A DNA stretch of 22,958 nt from Perkinsus olseni (GCA_013115135.1 JABANP010000680.1:1-22958), one strand, 5' to 3'; counted from the stretch's first letter, positions 1 to 9,100 are shown. Notes: generated by a model from the sequence alone, not told the origin. Translations and numbers: made by a program.

Positions 1-123
1 TACGCTCCGTCTATGTTTATGCGTGCAGAGTAGTCTGGGCAATAGCTTTTTCATAAGATCCATCTCACAAGCTCCCTTTGGCCTTGTGTTCCACGTATGA
101 GTAAGAAGAATACAACACTCAGT

Positions 124-348
124 TTAGTTTAGTGAGCTATAGATAGACATCATAGCCAACATCGTCTCAAGATTGGCTTTACCTTTCTTGGAGCTCCGTA
201 TCAAATAGCCACACTTTACCGAGTCATAGTGCATAATATATACTGCATAACCTGAAGATCCTCGCGCCGCCACCAAGACACAAAGAAAGGTGTCATTGTC
301 CTGTGTCTCCGCTGCTAGGAACGTAAAAATAGCCTGATAGAGTTTCAT
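124..348 (-). CDS. unrecognised small ORF, possibly a gene fragment
   Basis: This is a 74-residue ATG-initiated frame. It reads like plausible protein, with mixed hydrophobic strands and few low-complexity runs, and it contains YAVYIMHYDSVKCGYLIRSS, but I recognise no family. No splice partner was found nearby, and the surrounding 1-900 region is otherwise repeats. It could be the last exon of a gene lying further right, a transposon fragment, or chance. Low confidence. Confidence 0.2.
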   Translation of the reverse strand: MKLYQAIFTFLAAETQDNDTFLCVLVAARGSSGYAVYIMHYDSVKCGYLIRSSKKGKANLETMLAMMSIYSSLN

Positions 349-388
349 TCTTAACCGTTCGTGCTGAATGTATACGATAGATATGTTA

Positions 389-425
389 TTTGCACTTCAG
401 TAACAGATTGTTACCGAAGTGCAAA
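389..425. repeat. long perfect-loop hairpin
   Basis: Two 17-nt arms (389-405 and 409-425) are inverted complements with one mismatch, separated by a 3-nt loop. No T-run follows. It lies 26 bp left of the 83-bp foldback repeat, so it may be part of the same mobile sequence. Confidence 0.7.
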
Positions 426-450
426 TTGTTACTAACAATAGAGTGTTATC

Positions 451-533
451 TGGCCCTATAACTTAGGAGTTGCTCCTCAAGGCGTACCTTAAAGGAAGGA
501 ATCCTTATTGTTCCTTCCTTAAGGGGCAACTCC
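451..533. repeat. 83-bp foldback repeat, copy 1
   Basis: The repeat starts TGGCCCTATAACTTAGGAGT and contains the near-palindromic core CCTTAAAGGAAGGA ... TTCCTTCCTTAAGG. It recurs, at the same length and with only a handful of differences, at 8048-8130. An inverted, interrupted version of the start is seen at 9973-10006. The inverted ends suggest a foldback or MITE-like element. No coding capacity is visible. Confidence 0.75.
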
Positions 534-923
534 GCGAGAAATAGACTGTGTCGAGGGCAGTGGAGCATTGCAGCGTGGTTGAGCAGCTGAATAAGAGGTA
601 CATGCTCATATGGGAACGGCCCTACGGTGACAGCAAGAATGTGAGTTGAATATTCCGTTCCTGGCTGACTCCGGCTTCAGCTTCGGAGGGTGGTTTCGCA
701 TCGGGTACAAAAAGTGATGAGGTCTAGAAACATCGGGGCATTCTTGGTCTCGCTTGCGGCTTATTTTCATAGACGGAAGCGGAACTCTTGGGCAAATAAC
801 AATCTGTGTGGGGCGATGTGCAGCTATGGCTGATTACTGCGAGAAGCTCTATTTCAAAGAGTACGGTAGCTCAGCTACCGAAAAACTAATTGAGAAACAA
901 GTTGGTGGAGACCATCGCCTAAT
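534..923. other. spacer without a recognised gene
   Basis: A short open frame at 754-936 does not start at an ATG I would trust and resembles nothing known. No RNA gene or motif was seen. Confidence 0.5.
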
Positions 924-1241
924 TGTTAACCATTAGGGAACTCGAATCAATGGTTCAGTGGAATCCTGAGATTCTGTCTTCCATACTTGAACTACAGTTA
1001 TAGGATTATCTACTAGGGTCGTGTACCAATACCGGGGGTAACCAGGAAACCAGGATAACAACAAGAACGCCAAGGTCAGACTTTGGAGTCTGAAAACTAT
1101 GAAAAACTTAGTAGTTCTGGTAGAAAATGAAGTCTAGCCTAAAGATATTGGCTAAGCCGAGAATTGTGTACACTGTCCCTGCTATCTGGATGGCACAGTC
1201 GGCTAAGCTTAGGTTCCATAGTTGTGCACTTGCACAACTAC
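924..1241. repeat. two-part dispersed repeat, copy 1 (parts at 924-1020 and 1207-1241)
   Basis: Positions 924-1020 (97 bp) match 11290-11386 closely, with about ten differences. Positions 1207-1241 (35 bp) match 11393-11427 exactly. Here the two parts are separated by 186 bp; in the other copy they are 6 bp apart. The second part contains the perfect hairpin GTTGTGCACTTGCACAAC. It lies on the 3' side (minus strand) of the integrase remnant at 1682-2071, so it may belong to that element's terminal region. This is inference. Confidence 0.65.
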
Positions 1242-1356
1242 GTCCCCTTTCCCTTAGAGACGGAAGCGTACAGTTACAGTAAAAGCGATGAAATAATTGC
1301 GGAGCGAGCGAAGCGAGCGGAGAATATAATACAGCTCACGATCACTCGTGCGCGGC

Positions 1357-1404
1357 GTCCGTACGTAGTACGTACGTACTACGTACGTACGTCCTTCCGT
1401 ACGT
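1357..1404. repeat. ACGT/TACG simple repeat
   Basis: Runs of ACGTACGT interrupted by TAGTACG and TACTACG make a self-complementary, hairpin-prone stretch. A short GAGCGAAGCGAGCGGAG repeat precedes it at about 1303-1321. Confidence 0.7.
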
Positions 1405-1681
1405 GAGCACAAATTTCTACACAACTGTTGTTGCCCTCATCGTTCGTAGAGTGTTGTGGCGTCCCAGTCATCTCAACACAAGTAAGGGGAATTATTGAAG
1501 ATAACTATAGAACATACAATACAAGAATAGTCTACACCGGCAGCTGCGGGGAGGACAAGCTTTGTGCCAACAATAAGCTACGAAAGAGAGACAGGCTTAA
1601 CACAACGTCACGGTCACAACAATTGGGCATCAACATCACCCCCCAGACCCGGTCTGGCAGACCGTGTACCAACGTCACAAA

Positions 1682-2071
1682 CTAAGCATAGTATGGTCTT
1701 ATATTTCGAATATGCTCAGTAACTTCATTGCCTGCAGACTTGCCATCTTCTAATAGCTCCACATCAACACCTCATTGTGATACAACTGTATAGACCGGTT
1801 TCTTCAATAGGCCTCTACTATGGCCAACGCCAGGGAGAGAGCTTGGCCGAAACACCTTAACTTTCTGACCGGGAGAAATCTTCAACGACCTTGGAGAAAA
1901 CTGTCTACCAGGGGTCCGAAGAGAACGTTCACGGTCAAAGTCAGCCTTCATTTCCTCCCTTTGCTTCTTCAAGGCCTCCACTGTGGTATCCTTCGGCTTC
2001 AGAGACAACCGAGCTTCTTCCTCTGAGCGGGTGAGCATCATATCGTACAGTGTCAACTGGTTCAGTTGCAA
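1682..2071 (-). pseudogene. Ty3/gypsy-like integrase C-terminal remnant
   Basis: The frame reads through a charged helical linker (TRSEEEARLSLKPKDTTVEA) into ISPGQKVKVFRP, HSRGLLKKPVYTVVSQ and, after one in-frame TGA (about 1772-1774), a continuing frame ending GNEVTEHIRNIRPYYA. This is the usual end of a retrotransposon integrase: an SH3-like C-terminal domain, a second short block and a final (R/K)PYY-like motif. The catalytic core and zinc finger are absent, because the 5' side runs into the TACAGTG repeat. An internal stop plus truncation means it is a dead fragment. It is oriented away from the gag at 2495-3265, so the two are probably separate insertions or one element rearranged. Confidence 0.6.
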
Positions 2072-2240
2072 CTCATTTTATGTCTTATGGTGCAGTGTCA
2101 GTTCATTTTGTTGCAGTCAGTACAGTGTCATTTCGTACAGTGTCGAACCGTACAGTTGGTGCAGGTACAGTGTCGTTCAGTACAGTACAGTTGCTGCACG
2201 TACAGTCTCGTTCAGTACAGTTGCAATCGATACAGTGTTG
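2040..2240. repeat. degenerate tandem repeat, TACAGTGTC/TACAGTTG type
   Basis: At least ten copies of a 9-16 bp unit built on (G)TACAGT(G/T) occur with variable spacers. The repeat overlaps the truncated 5' side of the integrase remnant, and open frames across it give only repetitive Ser/Tyr/Val-rich peptide. It looks like an expanded microsatellite and not a gene. Confidence 0.65.
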
Positions 2241-2494
2241 GTTAGTAAATTCTACATGTACAATGCGAAGTAACTTCAGGGAAAATGACTAGACACGATG
2301 CGTACACATTTTCTTGAAATGCGGAATGAAAAATGATTCCCATCAGGCGGAGCGTTGCTGCCATTTACTGAGCTGTGAATTTCGCTGGCGGAAACGAGAG
2401 TTTAGGTGAGGCAAAGTGTTCGCGCGGACGGGGGGCCTGCTGGCAAGCGGAACTCCCGGGTTCAATTCGCGGATGCTCTAAAATTGGTTGTCCG

Positions 2495-3265
2495 ATGTCG
2501 AATGGATTGATAGGTGATCCAGTGTCGGTCTACCATCTTCTCCTCCGTTGTTTATCTCCTGCCTTGATTGTTGCTCTAAATCCATCCGTTGTTGGTCTTG
2601 GTATTGCCAAAGATTGGATTCGAGAGGTAGGTCGGTTATTCTCCTCGTTATCATTGTCGTGTTCTGGTGTGAGTGATGATGTGGCAAGGCTGGGAGCTAG
2701 TCAGTCCTTTGCTAATATAACTCAGAGTCGGAACGAGCCTGTTTCTGACTTTATCGTTCGATTTTTGAATGCATCATCCGATCTCACTGCCTATTTGGGG
2801 GCTGAGGTAGATGATGAAAAGTTGCGTACTACTTTCTTGAAGGCATTACTACCGGTATGGAGGTCGACTGCAATAGACATTCTTTCTCGTAGAGGAGACC
2901 TACAGACGGTGGAGCTTGAACTTTCTCAACGTGAACGATTGGAGAAGGCGGTTAATGGTTCTACCCGCGGTTCTTCTCCCTTGACTTCGACTACTCGTGT
3001 TCGATTGAATGCTATAAGTAACGAGGTCTCTACTGGGGAAGAAGGCGGTGGTACTGGTCAGTCTGGACAACAACGGCGTCATGGACGACTGTCTGAGTTG
3101 GTGAGGAAGCCCTGTTTCCAATGGAGGGATACTGGTACTTGTACATTCGGTGACAAATGTCGTTTTTTACATGAACAGTCAAATATTGCTAATGTTGCGC
3201 CTATGGTGGACTCAACCTCGTCTCCTTATGCTACAGCTCGAGTTAAACCGTTGAATCTATGCTGA
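2495..3265 (+). CDS. retrotransposon gag-like protein with CCCH zinc finger
   Basis: The frame is open from 2375, but the first ATG is at 2495, giving about 256 residues. The middle is helical and gag-like: GVSDDVARLGASQSFANI, then RNEPVSDFIVRFLNASSDL (the family's 'R..EPVSDFIxRF' style) and LRTTFLKALLPVWRSTAI. Near the C-terminus CFQWRDTGTCTFGDKCRFLH is a C-x8-C-x5-C-x3-H zinc knuckle of the CCCH type, unlike the CCHC knuckle of most retroviral gags. No protease, reverse transcriptase or integrase follows in the next 400 bp, so the element is truncated. The role is RNA or nucleocapsid binding by family analogy; no activity is implied. Confidence 0.6.
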   Translation: MSNGLIGDPVSVYHLLLRCLSPALIVALNPSVVGLGIAKDWIREVGRLFSSLSLSCSGVSDDVARLGASQSFANITQSRNEPVSDFIVRFLNASSDLTAYLGAEVDDEKLRTTFLKALLPVWRSTAIDILSRRGDLQTVELELSQRERLEKAVNGSTRGSSPLTSTTRVRLNAISNEVSTGEEGGGTGQSGQQRRHGRLSELVRKPCFQWRDTGTCTFGDKCRFLHEQSNIANVAPMVDSTSSPYATARVKPLNLC

Positions 3266-3680
3266 GCCATTCTTGAGCTCACTGCTTTGTGTAATCCGAC
3301 GGGACCGGAGCACCAACAGTTTGGCCCGATCGACTTGATTTTTTGAGATAGACAGAGAGTTTCCAGAGAAAAGTCCGCAAATCTTCTCTTTATCACTACA
3401 AAATGATCTAAAAACCCCCGTAGCGAGATCATCACAAGACTCTGAGATTCTTGTAAGGTTCCCAACCTTTCTTCGACTTGTGCTGAGCCATTAGTTAACA
3501 CAAGAGTAGAGGTTGAATCAAACTCAAAGTAATCTTGATGAAAACGAATAAGTAGTAAATAGGAGATAATAATAGGACTTATAAAAAATAGGCCGAATAA
3601 TAGGCCGGCCATTAACACTTGTGAGTTTACTTTCTCTGACTCGAATAGGAAATAAATGGACTTCAAAAAGTTGCTACTAC
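3266..3680. other. AT-rich spacer between gag remnant and carboxypeptidase-like gene
   Basis: This stretch is more AT-rich than its surroundings. A minus-strand open frame (3226-3666) crosses it and includes a hydrophobic stretch, but it overlaps the gag 3' end and resembles no family, so I do not call it a gene. The 3' UTR of the neighbouring minus-strand gene probably lies here. Confidence 0.4.
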
Positions 3681-6598
3681 TTAAGGCATTTCTGAGTCTC
3701 TATCGCAGACTTCCCCAAGATAAGAAGAACGAGCCCAGCCGCTCTTCCACAGGTCGCCGGAGAGGTAGGCAAGAAATCCCTGTTGCACCTCACGTGGCTT
3801 GTATGCGACAATACTGTGACCAGCCTCTGTCACCTGAACCCAAGCTGACAGGATAATATGGACAATGGCTATGAGACATAGCACCACACATGCCATAGTA
3901 GATCGGCCCAACGGTGATGCACTACGCGAGCTGGTCGGGTAATGCACCACAACTAGACGGACGGAGCAACATACCTTGATAAAGGCGAGTCTCGCTTGAT
4001 TGGAATACACGAGAGCTCTCATCTTTCCGAGTTCGACTCCTCCAAACTGAGACAGGAACGATTCATGACGTTGGTGGTGACAGGTACGTGATCCGACCTT
4101 GACAGGGGTAGAGGGGACGCCTCGCAGCTTCTCGCCGTACTTGTCGGCTCCTTTCAAGTTGAGCACCCAAGCTTCTGCACCACCAGAGTTAGTGACATAA
4201 TCCTGATCCCCGTTCATGATAAGTACCTCGTGCAACATTAGCGACGCAATAATCTGTGATGCTGTAGCGAGCCTATGTCCCACAATATAAAGGGGAGAAG
4301 TTAACGAATCAATACTGAGTCGTGAATATTGCAAACTCCCCCGCCGTCGGAGTGGAGCCATCGCCCAGTGGACGATTCCCAGATCTCCCTCTGTCTACTT
4401 TCAATCCCTTGTCAAGAAGGCTGACGACGAAAGGAGTCGTTTCATATGCCGTGTATATGTCATAGGCTTTATAGACCTTATGAGAAAACAAATCAAGCTC
4501 AACGTGGAGCTTCTCCAACAGCTACAACCTCATCATTAGAAGTTGCCCATTTCTTTGAGACACCGAGCTCCTGCTGGATTTGCGGGTTGTTGAGGAACGT
4601 GTCAACCTAACGAAACAAGAGAGCACTACTGTTAAATTCGCGCCGGCACGAGAGTGCTCAACGTGAGGATCGGAACGAAACAAGAAGCAAACATCCAGCA
4701 CGACTACTCTAATAGGAGTTGAACCCACAGTGCCACAGCTTACTGGCGAAGACTTGAGGACATACTTAGTGTACTCTTGGCCACTTGGTACACGGACGTC
4801 GTAACTGATACAGCCTGGTCAGATATATGTCCACACTGTGGACTCCACAGTTAGAATACTTGATCGGGACCCGACTCTTTTGATCAAACTGCAGAGTTTT
4901 CGGGTGCTGTGAACTTCGCAGAGCAGTTCTTACTTCTCATCGAGAAATATGATTTTGGAGATTTTCACCCGCCAAACGCCGATTTATACAGAGATCCACA
5001 GTAGCGAGAAAGGCATGGCTATTTAGAATTAACGATAGCGCGAGCCGTAGTCTGCGGCGACGCATGGGTCTAAATTGACGATTAGACCGTCTAATCGTCA
5101 GACGGTCTGACTCAGATCGCTTACTAGCTTATTTTCCTGGCCTCCAGTGGGCGGACCGTCGCATCTTCGCAGGCTGTCACAGCTTGTTTGCAGAAGGCTG
5201 AGATAAAAAAGTCGATCCCAAGTCGGGAAACGAGGAGTTTTTATGAGCTCAACCTACCTGAAATTGGAGATTTTCCTGGGCCATTTGAGTTGCACTGACC
5301 AATCTGCGTATCACATAGCCCAAGGTCCGCGGTCATTTTCGCTATCCTGAAACACGCCAGGAGTTTCGCCATGAAACGTTTATGAGTAGCTCAACTCCTC
5401 TTTAGGAAGCAAGTGTCGGGCATCGGCCATGTTCACAGCTCCACGGTATCTGATCATCCACATCATATTGCTCTCTCGGAACTGGTCTTTTGGAATGAAT
5501 CTAGACTGCGGAAGAAGGCCGAACACACTATTTTTCACTAGCGTCCAATCCGACGGCGGCGATTGAGCAGAAACACGTGGCTAAGTGTACCATGCACTGC
5601 TCGACGTGCAAACGAACATTTCAGTCGATAGTCTGACTATCATAGTCACATGATAATGACGGCGATACAAAATACGTACATGTCAATCGGTGACACCACA
5701 CCAGACATCAGCATCACACCTACGATATGAACCTGGGGTTGAGGCTTCGCGGCGAGTCGAGCTCCAAGCATCGCCACAAAGGCGGCTGAGAATGGCCGAG
5801 CAATGCCACGACTACAACGGCCCTGACCACACCTGAGGCTGATAGACCGACGAGGTGCACGTTCCGATTGAAGGTTGGATTCTGCTGAGTGAACTTGGTG
5901 ATAACATCGATCCTGTAACACGCAGAGTCGATAAGTGCATCAGCTGGCGTAATTGTAGCTCACATATCCAGTATGAAGTCCTCCAAGCCTGTAGTGACTG
6001 GGCCTACACTGAAGCCTGTAGGAGCCGGCGCGTCGAACCACACACCATTGGCTTGGGTCGTCCATGAGTAACTGTTAAGATACGTTCCACTCGATATGAA
6101 AGCCATGCAGGGACTCACAGATTTAGTCTCAGACGTTTAGTGACGACATCGCTTATGCATGGTCCATTCATTTGTATGGCTGAAGCAACGCTGCTTCCGC
6201 CGGGTCCACCCCTGAGGAAGATGAAGGTCGGTGCGGTCGCTGGATCCTTGTCGGCTTCAATGGCAGCATAGAAGTACCTGTTCATGAACAACATCCGGCC
6301 AGCGATGATGTGAATGGGGCGACCCCGCTGGGGCCTACTCGGTGATTGGGCTAACCTCTATGTATCCGAACTTCTGACTACCAGAGCCGTCGGGACACAA
6401 CGTGCGCTTGCCGGTAAGCATGCGAGGCTGTGCGGAATTAGACGGTGAGCCTGAGCAATTCTTCAACGTGTGTTGAGTCAACACCGAAAGCCGCGCCACA
6501 CCTCTGCTGTCGCTGAGATTCGAAATGCTCAGCGCTGTTGGCGAGAATGATAGTAATATCCATAGCTTCACCGCTTTGCGGATCGCTGGAGCTGTCAT
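3681..6598 (-). CDS. serine carboxypeptidase-like protein (peptidase family S10), 13 exons
   Basis: The exons, high to low, are 6598-6356, 6327-6119, 6071-5964, 5912-5833, 5785-5676, 5505-5396, 5346-5258, 5197-5125, 4804-4708, 4606-4529, 4476-4399, 4226-3975 and 3833-3681. They total 1680 nt (559 aa); all junctions are GT-AG and in phase. The ATG at 6598 opens a signal peptide (KLWILLSFSPTALS). S10 landmarks appear in order: KFGYIE; FIFLRGGPGGSS (about 116-127, oxyanion loop, usually NGGPGCSS); NLYSWTTQANGVWFDAP; VGLSAS with the nucleophile Ser211 (usually GESYAG); CDTQIGQC; YDVR; FLNNP; NGDQDYVTN with Asp434; TEAGHSIVAYKP with His515. The triad is therefore present, but residues equivalent to yeast carboxypeptidase Y W49, N51, E65 and E145 read F, R, M and L. 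It is likely secreted or lysosomal/vacuolar. The first intron would be only 28 nt, so a 1-nt sequence slip there is an alternative. A changed substrate, esterase or acyltransferase role, or a pseudoenzyme, are all possible. Confidence 0.85.
5070..5100. repeat. palindrome inside the longest carboxypeptidase-like intron
   Basis: TGACGATTAGAC and its inverse GTCTAATCGTCA flank a single C, followed by a further overlapping AGACGGTCT. It lies in the 320-nt intron (4805-5124). It may be a relic of a small insertion that lengthened this intron compared with its 47-60 nt neighbours. Confidence 0.6.
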
Positions 6599-7794
6599 TA
6601 TGGAGAGCCCTTACCTCAAAAGCGGGAGGGTTGAATCTTTCTCTAGTATAACACTACCCAGTCGGGCCCCCGCCCTTCGTACGTGTACTCTTCTCTTGTG
6701 TAACACGTGCTGGAGCGCCATCTGAGAGCGCGCCATCATCCGCGGCGCGTGAAGATGTGAAGCGTGAAGATCATCCCGTATGACAACAGAAGCTTCCGTT
6801 GTGTTTCTCATACACGCCTCGATGGTTGAACCTCAGAGACGCTCCTACGATGCGCTGGGGAGTGAGAAGCGACGAGAGCTCCAACCTTCTTTGGCCGCCA
6901 AAGTTTGGCGTGCGTCCTTCCCTGTCCCGATGAAAGTCTGTGAGGGACAAGTCCGCTTATGTTGAACCCGTAGCGTCCACCTTGTAGCGTTCGCTCAGCG
7001 AACTTCGCTGTGCAGGAGGCACGCAGGCACAATCCATTGATGTGACACCAGGACCACGCTAAGGTGACAGCCTGGCAATAACAGGCCTATCCAGAAACTC
7101 AGAAGGCGGCTGGTGCCTAGCCCGAAGACCTTAGCTTAAGGGGGGGGACACCGGAACCAAAGCGTGTCTAGAAAGCCGAGAGGTGGCGGTGCTTCTACTA
7201 GGGCTCGGGCTTAGCTTGACTAGCGGTGCTAGCCGTGGCGTATTTGCACTATAGTGACGACTATAGTGTGCGCAATGTAGAAATCTAATGATCGGACTAT
7301 TTAACTTTATACCTAAGCGAATACAGCGGCTGCACGCATGCTCAGGTTCCTCGCTGGAGCGAGGTGGCGCGTGTTGTCTACACGTAGACAACACAGAAAA
7401 AATCAGAGACCCTCTTTTCATTGACTTTTGCGATAAGGTTGACTAGTAAAAATTTTTTACTAAAAAATGGCCACTGCCCGGCCCGGGCAAGACACGCGTG
7501 CACGCTAGTTGCACGCGAACACATTGAGTGTAAAAGTAGACAGAGTTATATCATGTCACCACCATCGTACAACCGATGCCCACGAAAGATCATCCATAAC
7601 ACAGTGCTGGTCATTGATTAGCTCTGACACCTGTATTCGCCTTTACGCGTATACGTATGGATGCGTTCACGTATGGCTATCTGGAAGGGTATGCGCATCT
7701 TTCGTCTGAGATAGCCATCTGATCTTATTATGCGCCTTGCAGTCGCGTCCATGGGTACACGTGCTACGCTGAGCTCAGTTTGGAGGTGGGCGAC
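6599..7794. other. long spacer without a recognised gene
   Basis: Several short open frames on both strands overlap one another and show no family motif. The promoter and 5' UTR of the minus-strand carboxypeptidase-like gene should begin here (above 6598). A GAGGTAAGG on the minus strand just upstream of its ATG could be the donor of a further 5' exon. Two perfect or near-perfect palindromes lie at about 7249-7273 (GCACTATAGT / ACTATAGTG) and 7371-7394. Confidence 0.4.
7371..7394. repeat. 24-nt inverted repeat
   Basis: GTGTTGTCTA and TAGACAACAC are exact inverted complements separated by CACG. No oligo-T tract or gene end is adjacent. Function unknown. Confidence 0.65.
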
Positions 7795-8035
7795 AGTACG
7801 GGTACGGTCTAGTACGAAGTACGGTACGGGTACGAGTACGGCTCCGTACCCATACTACCCGTCCCAGGGGCTCCCAAAAACCGTACTAGTACGCCGTACT
7901 TCAAGTACGGCGTAATTTAATACACGTATGCGTTATTTGATATAGTTAATACGTACTAATTGTCCGTACTCGTACTAAGTTGACAGTTTGGAACGTACTC
8001 CGTACCGTACTTTCCTCGACCCCAGTACGGTTGCC
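7795..8035. repeat. GTACGG/GTACT-rich simple repeat
   Basis: Many copies of GTACGG, GTACGA and GTACT occur in both polarities (CCGTAC also), so the region can fold on itself. It ends directly at the left end of the foldback composite at 8048. It is non-coding on inspection. Confidence 0.65.
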
Positions 8036-8047
8036 CAGCTCTATTAC

Positions 8048-8130
8048 TGGCCCTATAACTTAGGAGTTGCTCTTCAAGGCGTACCTTAAAGGAAGGAGTC
8101 CTTACAGTTCCTTCCTTAAGGGGCAACTCC
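8048..8130. repeat. 83-bp foldback repeat, copy 2
   Basis: This is collinear with 451-533 along its whole length, with only a few substitutions. Just right of it, further GGAACTCCTTCC and AAGGAGCC units (8159-8210) extend the foldback arm, which copy 1 lacks. Confidence 0.75.
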
Positions 8131-8269
8131 TTATAACTTTCATTTTCAAGTAGCGTTAGGAACTCCTTCCTTTAAGGTACTTCCCAAGGAGCCCAAGGAG
8201 CCGCTCCTCACCGAAAATTAGCGGAGCGATGCGGGAGATACGATCATCTATTAGGAGTCAGCAAAGATT

Positions 8270-9100
8270 CGGGGCGTTCCACTCTTTCCGAGTTACTCGG
8301 GAACCGACCAACTAACTTGAACTCCAGTAACTCGGCCAACCGAGTTACTCGAGTTGGCCCCAACCCCAGCCCATCTCTATAGATGCGGGGTGGTCAACTC
8401 GCCAGAGTGTGACTGTGGGGCGCCGGTGGGGAACACGCGGCACTACCTCCTCTCCTGTCCGCTCCTGGAGCAGGCTAGGAATAGGGTCAAAGGTGGTGTC
8501 CCCTACCATTTATATAAACTAATTGTTGATTTGAAGCGACGCAAGTCCTTCAATCAACTTTGTTCGGCCCTCATGCAGTATCTCGATGCTCGCAGGGGCT
8601 TATTGTAGTGCCGGGTAGGCACAACTTTTGGTTTTCCGCCTCTGTTTTGTACGAGGCCCACCATTGAATATTTGCTGTAAAAAATAATAATAAATAGCAA
8701 CAGCTGGAGCAAGCGTCGGAGGACTGGCGACTGGGACGGTGACCGCGAGGATGGAGGAAGATGCAGATGAAGTCGGTCGAAGCCTTAGAGCAGGAAGACG
8801 TGATGACTAATTCATGTATTGCTCGTTATTAAGGAACGTTTCAATCTGAGTTACTCGGGAAACACCTAAATATCGAGTATTTTTCCGAGACCGAGCTCGT
8901 GATGCCGTTGAGCACTTTAATTCGGGGAAAGTGACTCGGTCCGGGTTCTCGGGAAAAGCCCTCGGGAAATCGACTTTTCCGAGGGATCGCACTTTAATCC
9001 GTGGACTCTCGGAATGGGATTTCCAAGGCTCGGAACTCGGTAACCGAGTACTTGGACTCGGAACTCGGAAGGCTTTAGCACTTTAATCGGCTCCTGGACT
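8270..9100. repeat. ACTCGG-rich interspersed repeat region
   Basis: GAGTTACTCGG, AACTCGG and CTCGGGAA recur in both polarities on either side of the LINE-like tail. To the right of it, (A)GCACTTTAAT(T/C)CG appears three times (about 8914, 8989 and 9076) at roughly 75-88 bp spacing, which indicates a decayed tandem array. No coding signal was seen. Confidence 0.55.
8354..8697 (+). pseudogene. 5'-truncated non-LTR retrotransposon tail
   Basis: An ATG-less frame of 84 codons (8357-8608) carries PAHLYRCGVVNSPECDCGAP followed by TRHYLLSCPLLEQAR. This is a C-x-C-G ... H-x4-C pattern, the zinc-binding module found at the C-terminus of many non-LTR reverse transcriptases. After the stop come about 70 nt of 3' UTR and an A/TAA-rich tail (8678-8696). 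The reverse transcriptase domain is missing, so this is a dead 5'-truncated copy, the normal outcome of target-primed insertion. It lies within the CTCGG-rich sequence. No clear target-site duplication was found. Confidence 0.6.

Noticed and set aside
2400..2480. tRNA-like T-arm (GGGTTCAATTC) near the gag 5' side
   Set aside because: The T-stem has a mismatch and no matching acceptor, D-arm or anticodon arm could be placed. Not called as a tRNA.
3226..3666. 146-aa minus-strand ORF with a hydrophobic stretch
   Set aside because: It overlaps the gag C-terminus and AT-rich spacer, has no recognisable domain, and lies in the probable 3' UTR of the carboxypeptidase-like gene.
4723..5004. Plus-strand frame with a CPHCG motif and two internal stops, at first taken for a decayed LINE tail or an S10 fragment
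   Set aside because: Positions 4723-4804 lie within minus-strand exon 9 of the carboxypeptidase-like gene, which has phase-correct splice sites; the rest is intron. The plus frame is a shadow.
6611..7032. Several 66-74 aa frames on both strands
   Set aside because: They overlap each other, have no motifs or consistent splice sites, and look like chance frames in GC-moderate DNA.
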